From contig JBCBVY010000007.1 of the NCBI GenBank assembly GCA_039817385.1, positions 124,001 to 188,000 of the forward strand: 64,000 nucleotides of DNA, read 5' to 3'. Under the pieces are notes generated by a model, which saw nothing but the letters and a program-made list of their open reading frames with translations, was not told the DNA's origin and did no database searches. Positions 1 through 10,300 of the stretch are shown here, in pieces. Every line of letters begins with the position of its first letter. Within the stretch, counting starts at the first letter, position 1. The translations under genes were made by a program, and so were the position numbers. Source of the stretch: JBCBCP01 sp039817385. Lineage in GTDB: Bacteria; Pseudomonadota; Alphaproteobacteria; Rhodobacterales; Rhodobacteraceae.

Positions 1-861
1 CGCTGCGGCGCCTGTGATGACTTGCCAAAGCTCGGTCACCGGGTGGTCTTCTGCCAATTGCTGGATCTCCCCCTCGATACGGGTTTGCGGCGTGTATTCG
101 GTAAAAATGCCCGCGCGGTGCAGGATGGCGGGCGCGAGTTCGGTCTTGCCGGGGCAATCGCCGCCGATGGCGTTGATATGCACGCCGCTGCCGATCATGT
201 TGTCGGTCAGGATCGTTGCCTGCCGCTTGTCCGCGGTACAGGTTGTGATGATCTGTGCGCCTTCCATCGCGGCCTCGGGGCTGGCGCATTCGGTCACCTT
301 CAGGCCCGCGGCGCGCAGGTGGGCGGCGCATTTGGCAGTGGCGGCGGGGTCGCTGTCATAGAGGCGGACCGCAGTGATGCCGACAATCTCCGCCAGGGCG
401 AGGCTTTGAAATTCGGACTGTGCGCCGTTGCCGATCATCGCCAGTGTGCGCGCGCCCTTCGGCGCCAGCCATTTGGCAGCCACGGCGGACATCGCGGCGG
501 TGCGCAGCGCGGTGAGCATCGTCATCTCGCTCAGCAAGACCGGGTAGCCGGTGTCCACATCCGCAAGCAGGCCGAAGGCGGTGACGGTTTGCAAGCCGTC
601 CTTCGTATTCTTTGGGTGCCCGTTCACGTATTTGAACCCGTACGCCTCCCCATCGGAGGTGGGCATCAGCTCGATCACGCCTTCCGGGCTATGGGCGGCA
701 ATGCGCGGCGTCTTGTCAAAGGCGTCCCACCGTTTGAAGTCGGCCTCGATACAGGCCGCGATGCCAGCCATCGCTTTGCGCAGGCTGATGTGGTGGATCA
801 GCTGCATCATGTGATCGACGGAGACGAAGGGGACGAGGGCCTTTTGCGAGGGGATCGTCAT
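1..861 (-). CDS. ocd: Ornithine cyclodeaminase (3' end outside window)
   Basis: Converts L-ornithine to L-proline and ammonia with bound NAD, the step after arginase in arginine catabolism. The reverse frame is open from an ATG at 861 to the window edge (287 codons), so the C-terminus is missing. Visible features are a substrate-binding region around residues 60-125 (TPRIAAHSPEGVIELMPTSD, then YGFKYVNGHP) and a Rossmann nucleotide-binding turn AMIGNGAQSEFQ near residues 140-152, typical of the ornithine cyclodeaminase/mu-crystallin family. Its ATG overlaps the arginase stop codon as ATGA, so the two are probably translationally coupled and co-transcribed. The strong match makes ornithine cyclodeaminase more likely than alanine or ketimine dehydrogenase relatives. 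Confidence 0.93.
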   Translation of the reverse strand, partial: MTIPSQKALVPFVSVDHMMQLIHHISLRKAMAGIAACIEADFKRWDAFDKTPRIAAHSPEGVIELMPTSDGEAYGFKYVNGHPKNTKDGLQTVTAFGLLADVDTGYPVLLSEMTMLTALRTAAMSAVAAKWLAPKGARTLAMIGNGAQSEFQSLALAEIVGITAVRLYDSDPAATAKCAAHLRAAGLKVTECASPEAAMEGAQIITTCTADKRQATILTDNMIGSGVHINAIGGDCPGKTELAPAILHRAGIFTEYTPQTRIEGEIQQLAEDHPVTELWQVITGAAA

Positions 862-1775
862 AGGAAGCTCGGGGTTGGGCGGTCGAAGACGCGGCGCCCA
901 AGGCCGGAGGCGACGAGGTCGACCAGTGCCTTTGCGGTGCGGCCACGTTCATCAAGGGCCGGGTTTAATTCGACCACGTCGAGCGCGGTCATAAGGCCGC
1001 TGTCGTGGATCATCTCCATCGCGAGGTGCCCTTCGCGGATGGTCGCGCCGCCGGGGACGGTGGTGCCAACCGCGGGGGCGACCGCAGGGTCGAGGAAGTC
1101 GACATCGAGCGAGACATGCAGGTGTCCGTTTGCCGCTGCGACGCGGTCCAGAAAGCCGCGCAGGGGGCGGGCGATGCCATGCTCGTCGATGGTGCGCATA
1201 TCGATCAGGGTGGCCTCCGAGGCCGCGAGCGCGGCGCGTTCCGGCGCATCGACGGAGCGCAGGCCGACGAGGCAGACATGGCTCAGCGGCACCGGGGCGG
1301 GGTTGTCGGGAAACCCATCAAAGCCGGGGCGCCCCGCAAGATAGCCGAGCGGCGTGCCGTGCAGGTTGCCCGATTCCGATGTTTGCGGGGTGTGATAATC
1401 CGCATGAGCATCGAGCCAGAGGAAGAAGACCGGGCGGCCTTCAGCCTGCGCGTGCCGGATCGAGCCGAGGCCGGTGCCAAGCGACAGCGCGTGGTCCCCG
1501 CCCATCCAGATCGGCAGGCCGCGGGGCAGGGCCTCCGCCCCGGCCGCTGCCAGCGCTTCGGTCCAGGCGATCGTCTCGGCGAGGGCGTGGATGTGGCCCG
1601 TCTCCATCGGCGTGGTGGCCGCCGGGGTCACGTTGCCGAGGTCTGTGGCACTGTGTCCGAGGCCCGACAGAGCGGCGCCAAGGCCCGCGGTGCGCAGCGC
1701 GTCGGGCCCCATCAGGCATCCGGGCCGCCGTTTGCCGCAATCGAGCGGGGCGCCGATGAGAAGGCAGTTGGTCAT
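858..1775 (-). CDS. rocF: Arginase (ureohydrolase)
   Basis: Hydrolyses L-arginine to ornithine and urea using a binuclear manganese centre; the product feeds the overlapping ornithine cyclodeaminase. The 305-residue length is normal. Metal ligands are visible in GGDHALSLG (His95), DAHADYH (Asp122, His124, Asp126) and SLDVDFLDP (Asp224, Asp226), and the substrate loop SESGNLHG is present near 133-140. I chose the ATG at 1775 because AGGAGA lies just upstream; an open extension to 1826 lacks such a site. The gene diverges from an Lrp/AsnC regulator across 101 bp, which suggests local amino-acid-responsive control. Agmatinase is less likely because of the pairing with ocd. Confidence 0.94.
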   Translation of the reverse strand: MTNCLLIGAPLDCGKRRPGCLMGPDALRTAGLGAALSGLGHSATDLGNVTPAATTPMETGHIHALAETIAWTEALAAAGAEALPRGLPIWMGGDHALSLGTGLGSIRHAQAEGRPVFFLWLDAHADYHTPQTSESGNLHGTPLGYLAGRPGFDGFPDNPAPVPLSHVCLVGLRSVDAPERAALAASEATLIDMRTIDEHGIARPLRGFLDRVAAANGHLHVSLDVDFLDPAVAPAVGTTVPGGATIREGHLAMEMIHDSGLMTALDVVELNPALDERGRTAKALVDLVASGLGRRVFDRPTPSFL

Positions 1776-1844
1776 GGTATCTCCTGCGGTTTGCTGAGAG
1801 GTGCCGCCGATCTGCGGCATAGACAACCCGCCAGATTGCGCATA

Positions 1845-1855
1845 ATGCCCAGCAT
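1845..1855. promoter_or_regulatory. Candidate Lrp-type operator between rocF and the regulator gene
   Basis: A short dyad, ATGC-CCA-GCAT, sits in the 101-bp divergent intergenic region, flanked by GATT and AATC-like arms about 10 bp out. Lrp/AsnC regulators often bind imperfect dyads between themselves and a divergent target. The match is weak and was found by eye only. Confidence 0.3.
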
Positions 1856-1876
1856 ACTGCCAAATCGGAGGAAAGC

Positions 1877-2302
1877 ATGGACGAAATGGACAATGCCCTG
1901 ATCGCGGCGCTGCGCCATGATGCGCGGGCCTCGCTTTCTGATTTGGCAGGGGTGCTTGGGGTCTCCCGCGCCACCGTTCGCACCCGGCTTGAGCGGCTGC
2001 GGGCGCGGGGCGAGATTGTTGGCTTTTCCGTGGTCCTTCGCGCGGATGTGCAGCCGGACCCGGTGCGCGGGCTCATGATGATCGGGATCGAGGGGCGCGG
2101 AACGGATCGCATCCTGCGCCAGCTGTCGGGGATGCCCGAGGTACGCACCCTGCATTCGACCAATGGGCGCTGGGACGTCATTGCTGAGATTGGCACGCCC
2201 ACGCTTGAGGCGTTTGACGAGGTGCTGTTCCGGATCCGGCGCCTGGACGGGGTGGTCGCGTCCGAGACGTCGCTGCTGCTGTCGACTAGGAAGCGCGCCT
2301 GA
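1877..2302 (+). CDS. Lrp/AsnC family transcriptional regulator
   Basis: A 141-residue DNA-binding protein with an N-terminal winged helix-turn-helix (about residues 5-60; recognition region GVSRATVRTRLERL) and a C-terminal RAM ligand-binding/oligomerisation domain (about 65-138). A strong GGAGGA Shine-Dalgarno sits just before the ATG. It is transcribed away from rocF-ocd, the usual arrangement for a specific activator of arginine/ornithine catabolism; arginine or ornithine as effector is inference from position. Its 3' end overlaps the convergent dsbB-like gene by 17 bp. Confidence 0.93.
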   Translation: MDEMDNALIAALRHDARASLSDLAGVLGVSRATVRTRLERLRARGEIVGFSVVLRADVQPDPVRGLMMIGIEGRGTDRILRQLSGMPEVRTLHSTNGRWDVIAEIGTPTLEAFDEVLFRIRRLDGVVASETSLLLSTRKRA

Positions 2303-2744
2303 ACGCGGCGAGCCAGACGGCGACGAGGGTCAAGGAGAGGACCGCGTTCCAGGCGGCCATTGAAAGCCCCGCGAAGGACCAGGCGATGTCATCGCAGCGC
2401 ACAAGCGGCGCGGTCATAATCTGGTCAAACAGGTCATCCGCGGATTGACCTGCAGCAACGCCACCGGCGCAGGCGGTGATGCCGTCCCAATAGCCCTGTT
2501 CGACCCCGGCGTGAAAGATGGCGATGGCTGCGCCGATGGCGAGCGTTGCGGCGCCGAGCAGGGCAAGCGCCCGATGGCCTGTCGCGAGCGCGGCTGCGCC
2601 GATCAGGGGGGCGGCGGCGTGGGGCCAGCGTTGCCACAGGCACATCTGGCAGGGCGCGTAGCCAAGGGCTTGGAACAAGAAGGCCCCTGCGAGCAGCGCA
2701 GCGGAGCCTGCGGCGGCGGTCAGGATCAAGCTGTTGCGCGTCAT
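2286..2744 (-). CDS. dsbB: Disulfide bond formation protein B (DsbB family)
   Basis: Inner-membrane quinone reductase that reoxidises the periplasmic thiol oxidase DsbA. The 152-residue protein has four hydrophobic segments. The active-site CxxC is CQMC (Cys32, Cys35), and the second pair expected in the periplasmic loop is Cys92 and Cys117. The ATG at 2744 follows GGAG with a 9-nt gap; an upstream in-frame ATG at 2759 would overlap the neighbouring gene. It lies 4 bp downstream of the ExoD-like gene on the same strand, so co-transcription is likely. It converges on the Lrp gene with a 17-bp coding overlap. No dsbA is in the window. Confidence 0.9.
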   Translation of the reverse strand: MTRNSLILTAAAGSAALLAGAFLFQALGYAPCQMCLWQRWPHAAAPLIGAAALATGHRALALLGAATLAIGAAIAIFHAGVEQGYWDGITACAGGVAAGQSADDLFDQIMTAPLVRCDDIAWSFAGLSMAAWNAVLSLTLVAVWLAAFRRAS

Positions 2745-2748
2745 GTGA

Positions 2749-3357
2749 TTACACTCCAAGCCAGATGCGCAGCAGGGTGATCAGGCTCGCACCGGCAAAG
2801 ACGAGGGATGCGATCCATGCCGTGCCCAGCACGCCGCCGAGGATGACGAGGATACCGTCGCGCTGCACCAGCCCCACCGCGATCACCACGACGGCAAAGC
2901 CGGGCACCGTATTTGTCAGCGGAAGGGGCAGAAGGATCGACGCGCTGAAAGCGAGGAGCGCGGCACCGGTGATTTGGTCGAGCGGCGCGCGGGTCAGTGC
3001 GGCAAGGCGCGGCTTGCTGAATGCTTCAAGCCTGCGGAGCCAGGGGCGCGCACGGCTGGCCAGCGCGCGCAGCGTGGCGGCGGTGACCCGGCGCGCCCCG
3101 AGCCGCGCGGGCAGCCACGGCACAGTGCGGCCGATCAGCAGCTGCGCGGCGATAAACATCAGCGGCAGGGCCATGATCTGCGGCACGCCGTAAAGAAACG
3201 GGATGCAGCAGGGCAGGCCGAGGATCAGCAGGAACAAGCCAAAGGCGCGTTCATGCAGCTGCGTCAGGATCCAGGACAGCGGGACGTCTTCGCCTGCGGC
3301 TTCGGCGGCAAGGCGGTCCAGCGTCTCTGAAATGGCGAGCGGTGTCATGCCCTGCAT
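2749..3357 (-). CDS. ExoD family membrane protein
   Basis: A 202-residue integral membrane protein of the exopolysaccharide synthesis ExoD family. It starts with an acidic helix (LDRLAAEAAGEDVPLSWILTQL), followed by a hydrophobic segment with the characteristic GLPCCIPFLYGVPQI and two or three C-terminal transmembrane stretches. ExoD was named for exopolysaccharide and alkali-tolerance defects in Sinorhizobium; the molecular activity is unknown. There is no clear Shine-Dalgarno before the ATG at 3357; the alternative ATG at 3348 is preceded by CAGGG. It is the first gene of a two-gene unit with dsbB. Confidence 0.83.
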   Translation of the reverse strand: MQGMTPLAISETLDRLAAEAAGEDVPLSWILTQLHERAFGLFLLILGLPCCIPFLYGVPQIMALPLMFIAAQLLIGRTVPWLPARLGARRVTAATLRALASRARPWLRRLEAFSKPRLAALTRAPLDQITGAALLAFSASILLPLPLTNTVPGFAVVVIAVGLVQRDGILVILGGVLGTAWIASLVFAGASLITLLRIWLGV

Positions 3358-3428
3358 GGATCATGCTGGCGCAAGACGGTCAAGAAGCCCTTTACGCGCG
3401 GCGTCTGCCGGAGTAGCGAGGGGCAGGA

Positions 3429-3514
3429 GCCCAAGTGGCGGAATGGTAGACGCAGCGGATTCAAAATCCGCCGGTGGTGACACCGTGCCGGTTCGAGTCC
3501 GGCCTTGGGTACCA
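3429..3514 (+). tRNA. tRNA-Leu (anticodon CAA)
   Basis: An 86-nt class II tRNA including an encoded CCA end. The acceptor stem pairs GCCCAAG with CTTGGGT (first pair G-U). The anticodon stem is GCGGA/TCCGC around the loop TTCAAAA, so the anticodon is CAA (3462-3464), reading UUG. The long variable arm (GGTGGTGACACC region) and the T-arm GGTTCGAGTCC are typical of leucine tRNAs. Confidence 0.97.
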
Positions 3515-4358
3515 ACAGCTCCGAGCGTTTGTATTCGAAGCGCGGTCGTGTGCGCGCGTCCCTGTCGCGCTTTGCCTAAAATGCGATTCGAATTGTGGCA
3601 GGCCTGTGTGCTTTGCGTGGCCAAATTTGCGCATTTCATGGCATTGATGCGAAGACGTGGACGGCGGGCCGTGTGCGGCGGCTTGGGGCGGGCACCAAAT
3701 GCGGCGCGCAGGGGAAACGCGCTGTTTGTTTCCAACTTGGAAACAGTCTCGGGCGGGTTTGCAACTCAAGCGGGATAAGCTCTGATTTTCTGCATGAATT
3801 GAGGGGCTCAGCGGAAACAGTTAACCAAATTTGGACGCGTCCGGTGATGCGCGCTTGGACCGCAGCGTGGCGAAATCGGGGCGAAGCGTGGAATTTTCGG
3901 ACATTTTTCCCTTTGTTGGCCCCATCGGTTTGGGTATCACCACCTTGCCCAACTGGGGGGCGATGTCTGTAGGTCACGGGGGCGACCGCACTTTTGAAGC
4001 ATCCATGTGGATGCGGGATTGGGGTGTGTGCGCCGGGCTTGTGCAAGCCAAAGGTTCACATGCACGCGGAAGGTTCGCCTTCGGCGGGTTGCCGCGTGGG
4101 CAACCATCTTCCCGCTCAGGTTGTGTGTTTTGAGGTGCAGGTCGCCGGATCGGGCCGCACATCGCTTCACATGGGTTCGAGTGAGTGACGATGGAGTGAT
4201 GGCCGTGCGCGTTTTGCAAAGCCGAAAAACCGTTAAGACCGCAGCCCCCGCCGGGGCGTTTTCCGCCTGCGCGATGCACGCAGAGCCATCGTTTTTTGTT
4301 TTCCTGACTGACCCGGCCGCGCTGCGTGCCGCGCGCAACGCCGCCTAGGAGCCTGCCC
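3515..4358. other. 844-bp intergenic region before the giant RTX gene
   Basis: No convincing gene. Several frames of 60-135 codons are open here, but none has a Shine-Dalgarno plus recognisable protein features. The region is visibly less GC-rich than its surroundings. It contains a perfect 19-bp dyad (3727-3745), a palindrome CCAAATTTGG (3825-3834) and a 7-bp hairpin GGTTGCC/GGCAACC (4087-4105). It probably holds the promoter and control region of the downstream gene; an unrecognised small RNA cannot be excluded. Confidence 0.6.
3727..3745. promoter_or_regulatory. Perfect 19-bp dyad, possible operator
   Basis: TGTTTCCAA and TTGGAAACA form a perfect 9-bp inverted repeat around one central C. 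It lies 613 bp upstream of the giant RTX gene and 212 bp after the tRNA. The very tight centre is operator-like rather than terminator-like, and no T-run follows. The binding protein is unknown. Confidence 0.4.
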
Positions 4359-7300
4359 ATGACCACGTTCATTGATTTCAACAACCTCGCAACCGGAACC
4401 GTTGTCGACACCGAGTACAAGCAGGACGGGGTCACAATCTCGGCCATCGGCGGCTCGAACAAGGCAATGATCTTTGATACCGCCAACCCCACGGGCGGCG
4501 ACACGGACCTGGCAACGAACAACCTCGGCAACGTTCTGATCATTTCCGAGGATGGCAACAGCGGCAACCCGGACGATGAGGCGCATGGCGGCACGCTGCG
4601 GTTCACCTTCGACGAAGAGGTCGATGTCAAGAGCCTGACCTTCCTCGACATCGAAGAGAGCGCCTGGGTCAAATTCTACGATGCAGATGGCAAGCACATC
4701 AAAACCATCGACGTGCACGGTGTCGGCAATAACGGGCAGCGCAAGGTCGATTTCAATGTCGACGGCGTGGCCCGTATGGACGTGATCCTGGGCGGCTCCG
4801 GCGCGATCGACAACCTTGAGTTTGACGTGCCGAATGCGGCACCCGATGCCGTGGACGATACCGCGATGACCTTCGAGGGCGACCCGGTTGTGATCGATCT
4901 GCTGGCCAATGACACGGATGCGGACGGCGACCAGCTGACCGTGACCGCTGTGTCCGTTCCGGCAAGCCAGGGCACTGTGGTCAACAATGGGGACGGCACC
5001 GCGACGTTCACGCCTGCACCGGGTTTCATCGGGACCGCGATGGTTTCCTACGACATTTCGGACGGCAATGGCGGGCGCGACTGGGCCAAGCACTTTGTCG
5101 AGGTCAAAGAAGACCCCAATCAACCCGATGGTATTGTCAGCAACGACAATGATGGCGAACTGATTGACGTCGCCTATGACGGCGATCCCGAGGGCGATTT
5201 CATCGACAATGGCGACGCGATCCTGCCGGGTGAGGTCGGCGATGACGACATCGTGGACGCCAATGGCGGCAATGACACGATCAAGTCGGGCGAGGGCGAT
5301 GACGACGTCTACGCCGGCTCCGGCGACGACAAGGTCGAAGGCGGTGCGGGAGATGACCTGATCTTTGGCGACAGCAACCTGCCGGGCGGCACCCCGGGCG
5401 GCACGGTGCGCGAAAGCTTTGAATGGGATCTGGCCGGGGTGGCCAACGGCAAGGACGTGGGGGGGTTCACGCAGGACACCGGCAATGTCGAGGTGACCTT
5501 CAGCATCCTGAAGGAGACCGGCCACGCGGACACGGAGTTCGAAAGCGACCAGCAGCTGGTTGCGGGCATCCTCGATGACGGCAACGGCGTGGACGACAAC
5601 AGCTCGCTCTACTCCGAACTGAACGGGCAGGGGAACGAGGCGGACTACCGCCTCGACTTCTCCGATCCGGTCGAAAACGTGTCCTTCCGCGTGAACGACA
5701 TCGACGGCGACGGCATCGTGCGGATCAAGGCGTTTGACGCCGCGGGCCACCCGATCACCGTGAACCTGACCGGCGGCTCGCACCTGACGCTGTCCGACAC
5801 GGACGGCGTTGCGGGCAACGACACCGCGGACAGCAACGGCGGCTACTTGGCCGACACCGCGCCGGAATACTCGCTGCTTGTCGACATCCCCGGCCCGGTC
5901 GCCCGGATCGAGATTGAGCACGATCAGGACGGGGGCAACAACACCGGCGTGAACGTCACGGACGTCTTCTTTGACGCGCCGGTGGACGTGGTCGACAACG
6001 GCGAAGACGGCAATGACATGCTGGAGGGTGGGGAAGGCAACGACACCATCTTTGGCGAAGGCGGCGATGACACGCTGACCGGCGGCGCGGGCGAAGATGT
6101 CCTGTCCGGCGGCGCGGATGCGGACGTGATCTTTGGCGGGGCAGGCGACCAGGTCGATGGCGGCGCGGGCGGATTCAACGCGAACCCTGCGCTCAACACC
6201 GACAACGACACGCTGGACCTTACAGGTCAGGGGCCGTTCTTTGTCGCGGACCGAGTCGCGGACGGCAACGGCAACGGCTTCAACGGCACGATCGTCTTTG
6301 TTGACGGTGCAGGCGTGCCAACCGGTGAGACCATTACCTTTACCGAGATCGAGAACATCATCGGCGAAGAGGTCAACCGAGGCCCCGATGCCCAGGATGA
6401 CATCGCGACCGTCGCCGAAGATGGCCAGGTGACCATCGACGTGCTGGGCAATGACAGCGACCCGGATGGCGATACGCTGACCATCACCGAAGCGACCGTC
6501 CCGGCCGATCAGGGCACGGTTGAAATCGTCGGGGGCCAGTTGGTCTTTACCCCCGCTCCGAACTTCAATGGCGACGTCACGATCAGCTACACCATCTCTG
6601 ATGGCGAGACGACGGACAGCGCTGAGGTCGCAGTCACCGTCACCCCGGTGAACGATGCGCCGGACGCGGTAGATGACACCGACACCACGCAGGAAGACAC
6701 GGCCATCGTGATCGACCTGCTGGCCAATGACACGGATGTGGACGGCGATGACCTGACGGTCACCTTCGTCTCCGTCCCGGCAAACCAGGGCACCGTGGTC
6801 AATAATGGCGACGGCACGGCAACCTTCACCCCCGCGCCGGACTTCAACGGCACGGCGATGATCTCCTACGACATCTCCGACGGGAACGGGGGCCGCGACT
6901 GGGCCAAGCACTTTGTCGAGGTTCAGGGCGTTAATGACGGCCCGGTCGCCGGGGACGATGCGTTCTCCGAAGGGCAGGACGGCCCGGCAGGCGATACCGA
7001 AGGCAACGTGCTGGACAATGACAGCGACGCCGATGGTGACACGCTGCGCGTGATTTCCATAACCAACGGGACCGACACCGCCACGGTGGCAGACGCCTTT
7101 GGCGCCCCGGGGCAGCCCATGACAGTGGCCGGCACCAATGGTGGCCTGATCACAATCAACAATGGCGGCAACATCCTGTTCGACCCCAATGGCGAGTTCG
7201 ACGCGCTCGGCGAGGGTGAGACCACCACGACAACCGTCAGCTACACCGTTTCTGACGGCAAGGGTGGCATCGACACTGCGACCGTCACCATCACGGTGGT

Positions 7301-10300
7301 TGGCGCAAATGACGACCCGGTCGCAGTTGATGACACCGCCACCACCGACGAGGACGCGCCGGTTGTCATCGACCTGATCGGCAACGACACCGATGTGGAC
7401 GGCGACACGCTCACCATTGGCACGGTCACCGTCCCGGCGGACCAGGGCACTGTTGTGGACAATGGCGATGGCACCGTGACCTTCACGCCGGCGCCCGACT
7501 TCAACGGCGACGCCACGATCACCTACACCGTGGTTGACGGCAACGGCGGCGAGGACACGGGCGAGGCGACCGTGACCGTGGCCCCGGTGAACGACGGCCC
7601 GGTCGCTGTCGATGACACGGCCACCACAGATGAAGACACACCGGTCGTGATCGACCTGCTGGGCAACGATACGGACGCGGATGGCGACACGCTCACCATC
7701 GGCACCGTGACCGTTCCGGCAAATCAGGGCACGGTTGTGGACAATGGTGATGGCACTGTGACCTTCACCCCGGCCGAGAATTTCAACGGCGAAGCCACGA
7801 TCACCTACACCGTGCAGGACGGCAATGGCGGCGAAGACACGGGCGAGGCGGTTGTGACCGTGGCCGCGGTGAACGATGCGCCCATCGTTTGCCCCGACCT
7901 TTACTTCGTGACCGAGGATGAGGGTCCGGGCGATCTGGACGGCAACGTCATCACCAACCCCTCCGACAACAATGCGGGCCTCGACGTGGACCCCGATGGC
8001 GACACGCTGACCATCGTGGCCGTGAACGGCGATCCGGCAGGCGTCGGCACGCAGGTTGTGGGCGACATGGGCGGCGTGTTCACGCTGAACGCGGACGGCT
8101 CCTTCGACTTCAGCGCAAATGGTGAGTTTGAGTTCCTCGCCCCGGGTGAGACGCAGGACACGGTGATCGAGTACACCGCCGCCGATGGCAATGGCGGCAC
8201 GGGTACCGCCACGCTGACCATCACCGTGCAGGGCATCAATGACGCGCCCGACGCCATCAATGACGACATCACGATGGACGAAGACACCGTCATCACCATC
8301 GACGTGCTCGCCAACGACACCGATCCGGAGGATGACGACCTCGTCGTGACCGGCGCCTCGGTTCCGGCGGCGCAGGGCACGGTTGAGGTGGTCGGCAACG
8401 CGCTGGTCTTCACCCCCGCCCCCGACTTCTTTGGCGAAGCAACGATCAGCTACGCGATCTCTGACGGGAACGGCGGCACGGACACGGCGGAGGTCACTGT
8501 CACGGTTGAGAACGTGAACGATGACCCGGTTGCGGTGGACGATCTGGCTGACACCGATGAGGACACGCCGGTCGTGATCGACCTGATCGGCAACGACACC
8601 GACGTGGATGGCGACCCGCTTACCATCGGCACCGTGACCGTCCCGCCGGAGCAGGGCACCGTGGTCGACAATGGCGACGGCACCGTGACCTTCACCCCGG
8701 CGCTGAACTTCAACGGCCCCGCGACGATCACCTACACGGTGGTTGACGGCCAGGGCGGCGAAGACACCGGCGAAGCCACCGTCAACGTGGGCGCGGTGAA
8801 TGACGGCCCGGTGGCCGCGGATGACACCGCCGAGACGGACGAGGATACCCCCGTCACCATCGACGTGCTCGCCAACGACACCGACCTCGATGGTGACACG
8901 CTCGAAATCACCGGCGCGACAGTCCCCGCAGAGCAGGGCATGGTCGAGATCGTGGGCACTGAGCTGGTCTTTACCCCTGCCGAGAACTTCAACGGCGAGG
9001 CGACCATCAGCTACACCATCTCCGATGGGCATGGCGGCACCTCCGCTGCCGACGTCACGGTCACCGTGAACCCGGTCAATGACGATCCGGTCGCTGTGGA
9101 CGACATCGAGACCACGGACGAAGACACGCCGGTTGTCGTGGACCTGATTGGCAACGACACCGATGTGGACGGCGACCCGCTCACCATCGGCACCGTGAGT
9201 GTCCCGGCGGATCAGGGCACCGTTGTCGACAATGGCGACGGCACCGTGACCTTCACCCCGGCGCTTAACTTCAACGGCCCCGCGACGATCACCTACACGG
9301 TGGTTGACGGCAATGGCGGCGAAGACACCGGCGAGGCTGTGGTCAGCGTTGGTGCGGTCAATGACGGCCCGGTGGCAAATGACGACACCGACAGCACGGA
9401 TGAGGATGTCGCGGTCGAGATCGACTTGCTGGCCAACGATACGGATGCGGATGGCGATGACCTGATGGTGATCGACGCCTCCGTGCCCGCGGATCAGGGC
9501 ACGCTGAACGATCTCGGGGGTGGCAAGTTCCTCTTCACCCCGGCGCCTGGCTTCAACGGCGCCGCGACGGTTACCTACACCATCTCCGATGGCAACGGTG
9601 GTACCGACACCGGTAAGCACATCATCGACGTGGCAAGCGTGAACGACGCGCCGGATGCGGTGGACGACGTGATCCTGGACACGGTTGTCGACGGCGGCGA
9701 TCCGATCCTGATCGATGCGCTCGACAATGACAGCGACCCGGACGGCGACCCGCTGGAGATCACCGAGGCCAATGTGACCACCGGCGCAGGCGACGTCGCC
9801 ATCGTTGGTAACATGATCGAGTTCACGCCCACGACCGACTTTGAAGGGCCGGTTGAGATCACCTACACGATCTCTGATCCGGGTGGTCTGACGGACACGG
9901 CTGTGATCACGCTGACCGTTCAGGATGGCATCGTGACCGGCACCGACGCGGGTGAGCTGATCAACCCGGGCTACACGGGCGATCCGGGCGGCGATCTTGT
10001 CGACAGTGGCGACAACATCTTCTCGGCCGATCCGGCGGACGCGGATGACGACATCATCTTCGCAGGCGGCGGGAACGACACTGTCGAAGCCGGGCCTGGC
10101 GACGACAACGTGTCCGGCGGCGCAGGCGACGATCAAATCCACGGCGGCCCCGGCGATGACACCATCGCAGGTGACGCGGGCGCGGACACGATTGCCGGCG
10201 GCGCGGGCGATGACAGCATCGAAGGCGGCGCCGATGACGACAGCATCCGCGGCGGCGACGGCTCTGACACGATCCTGGGCGGCGGCGGCAACGACTCCAT

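Noticed and set aside
3595..4133. Frames of 100-136 codons in the region after the tRNA
   Set aside because: No ribosome-binding site, biased composition or protein features; frames on both strands overlap each other.
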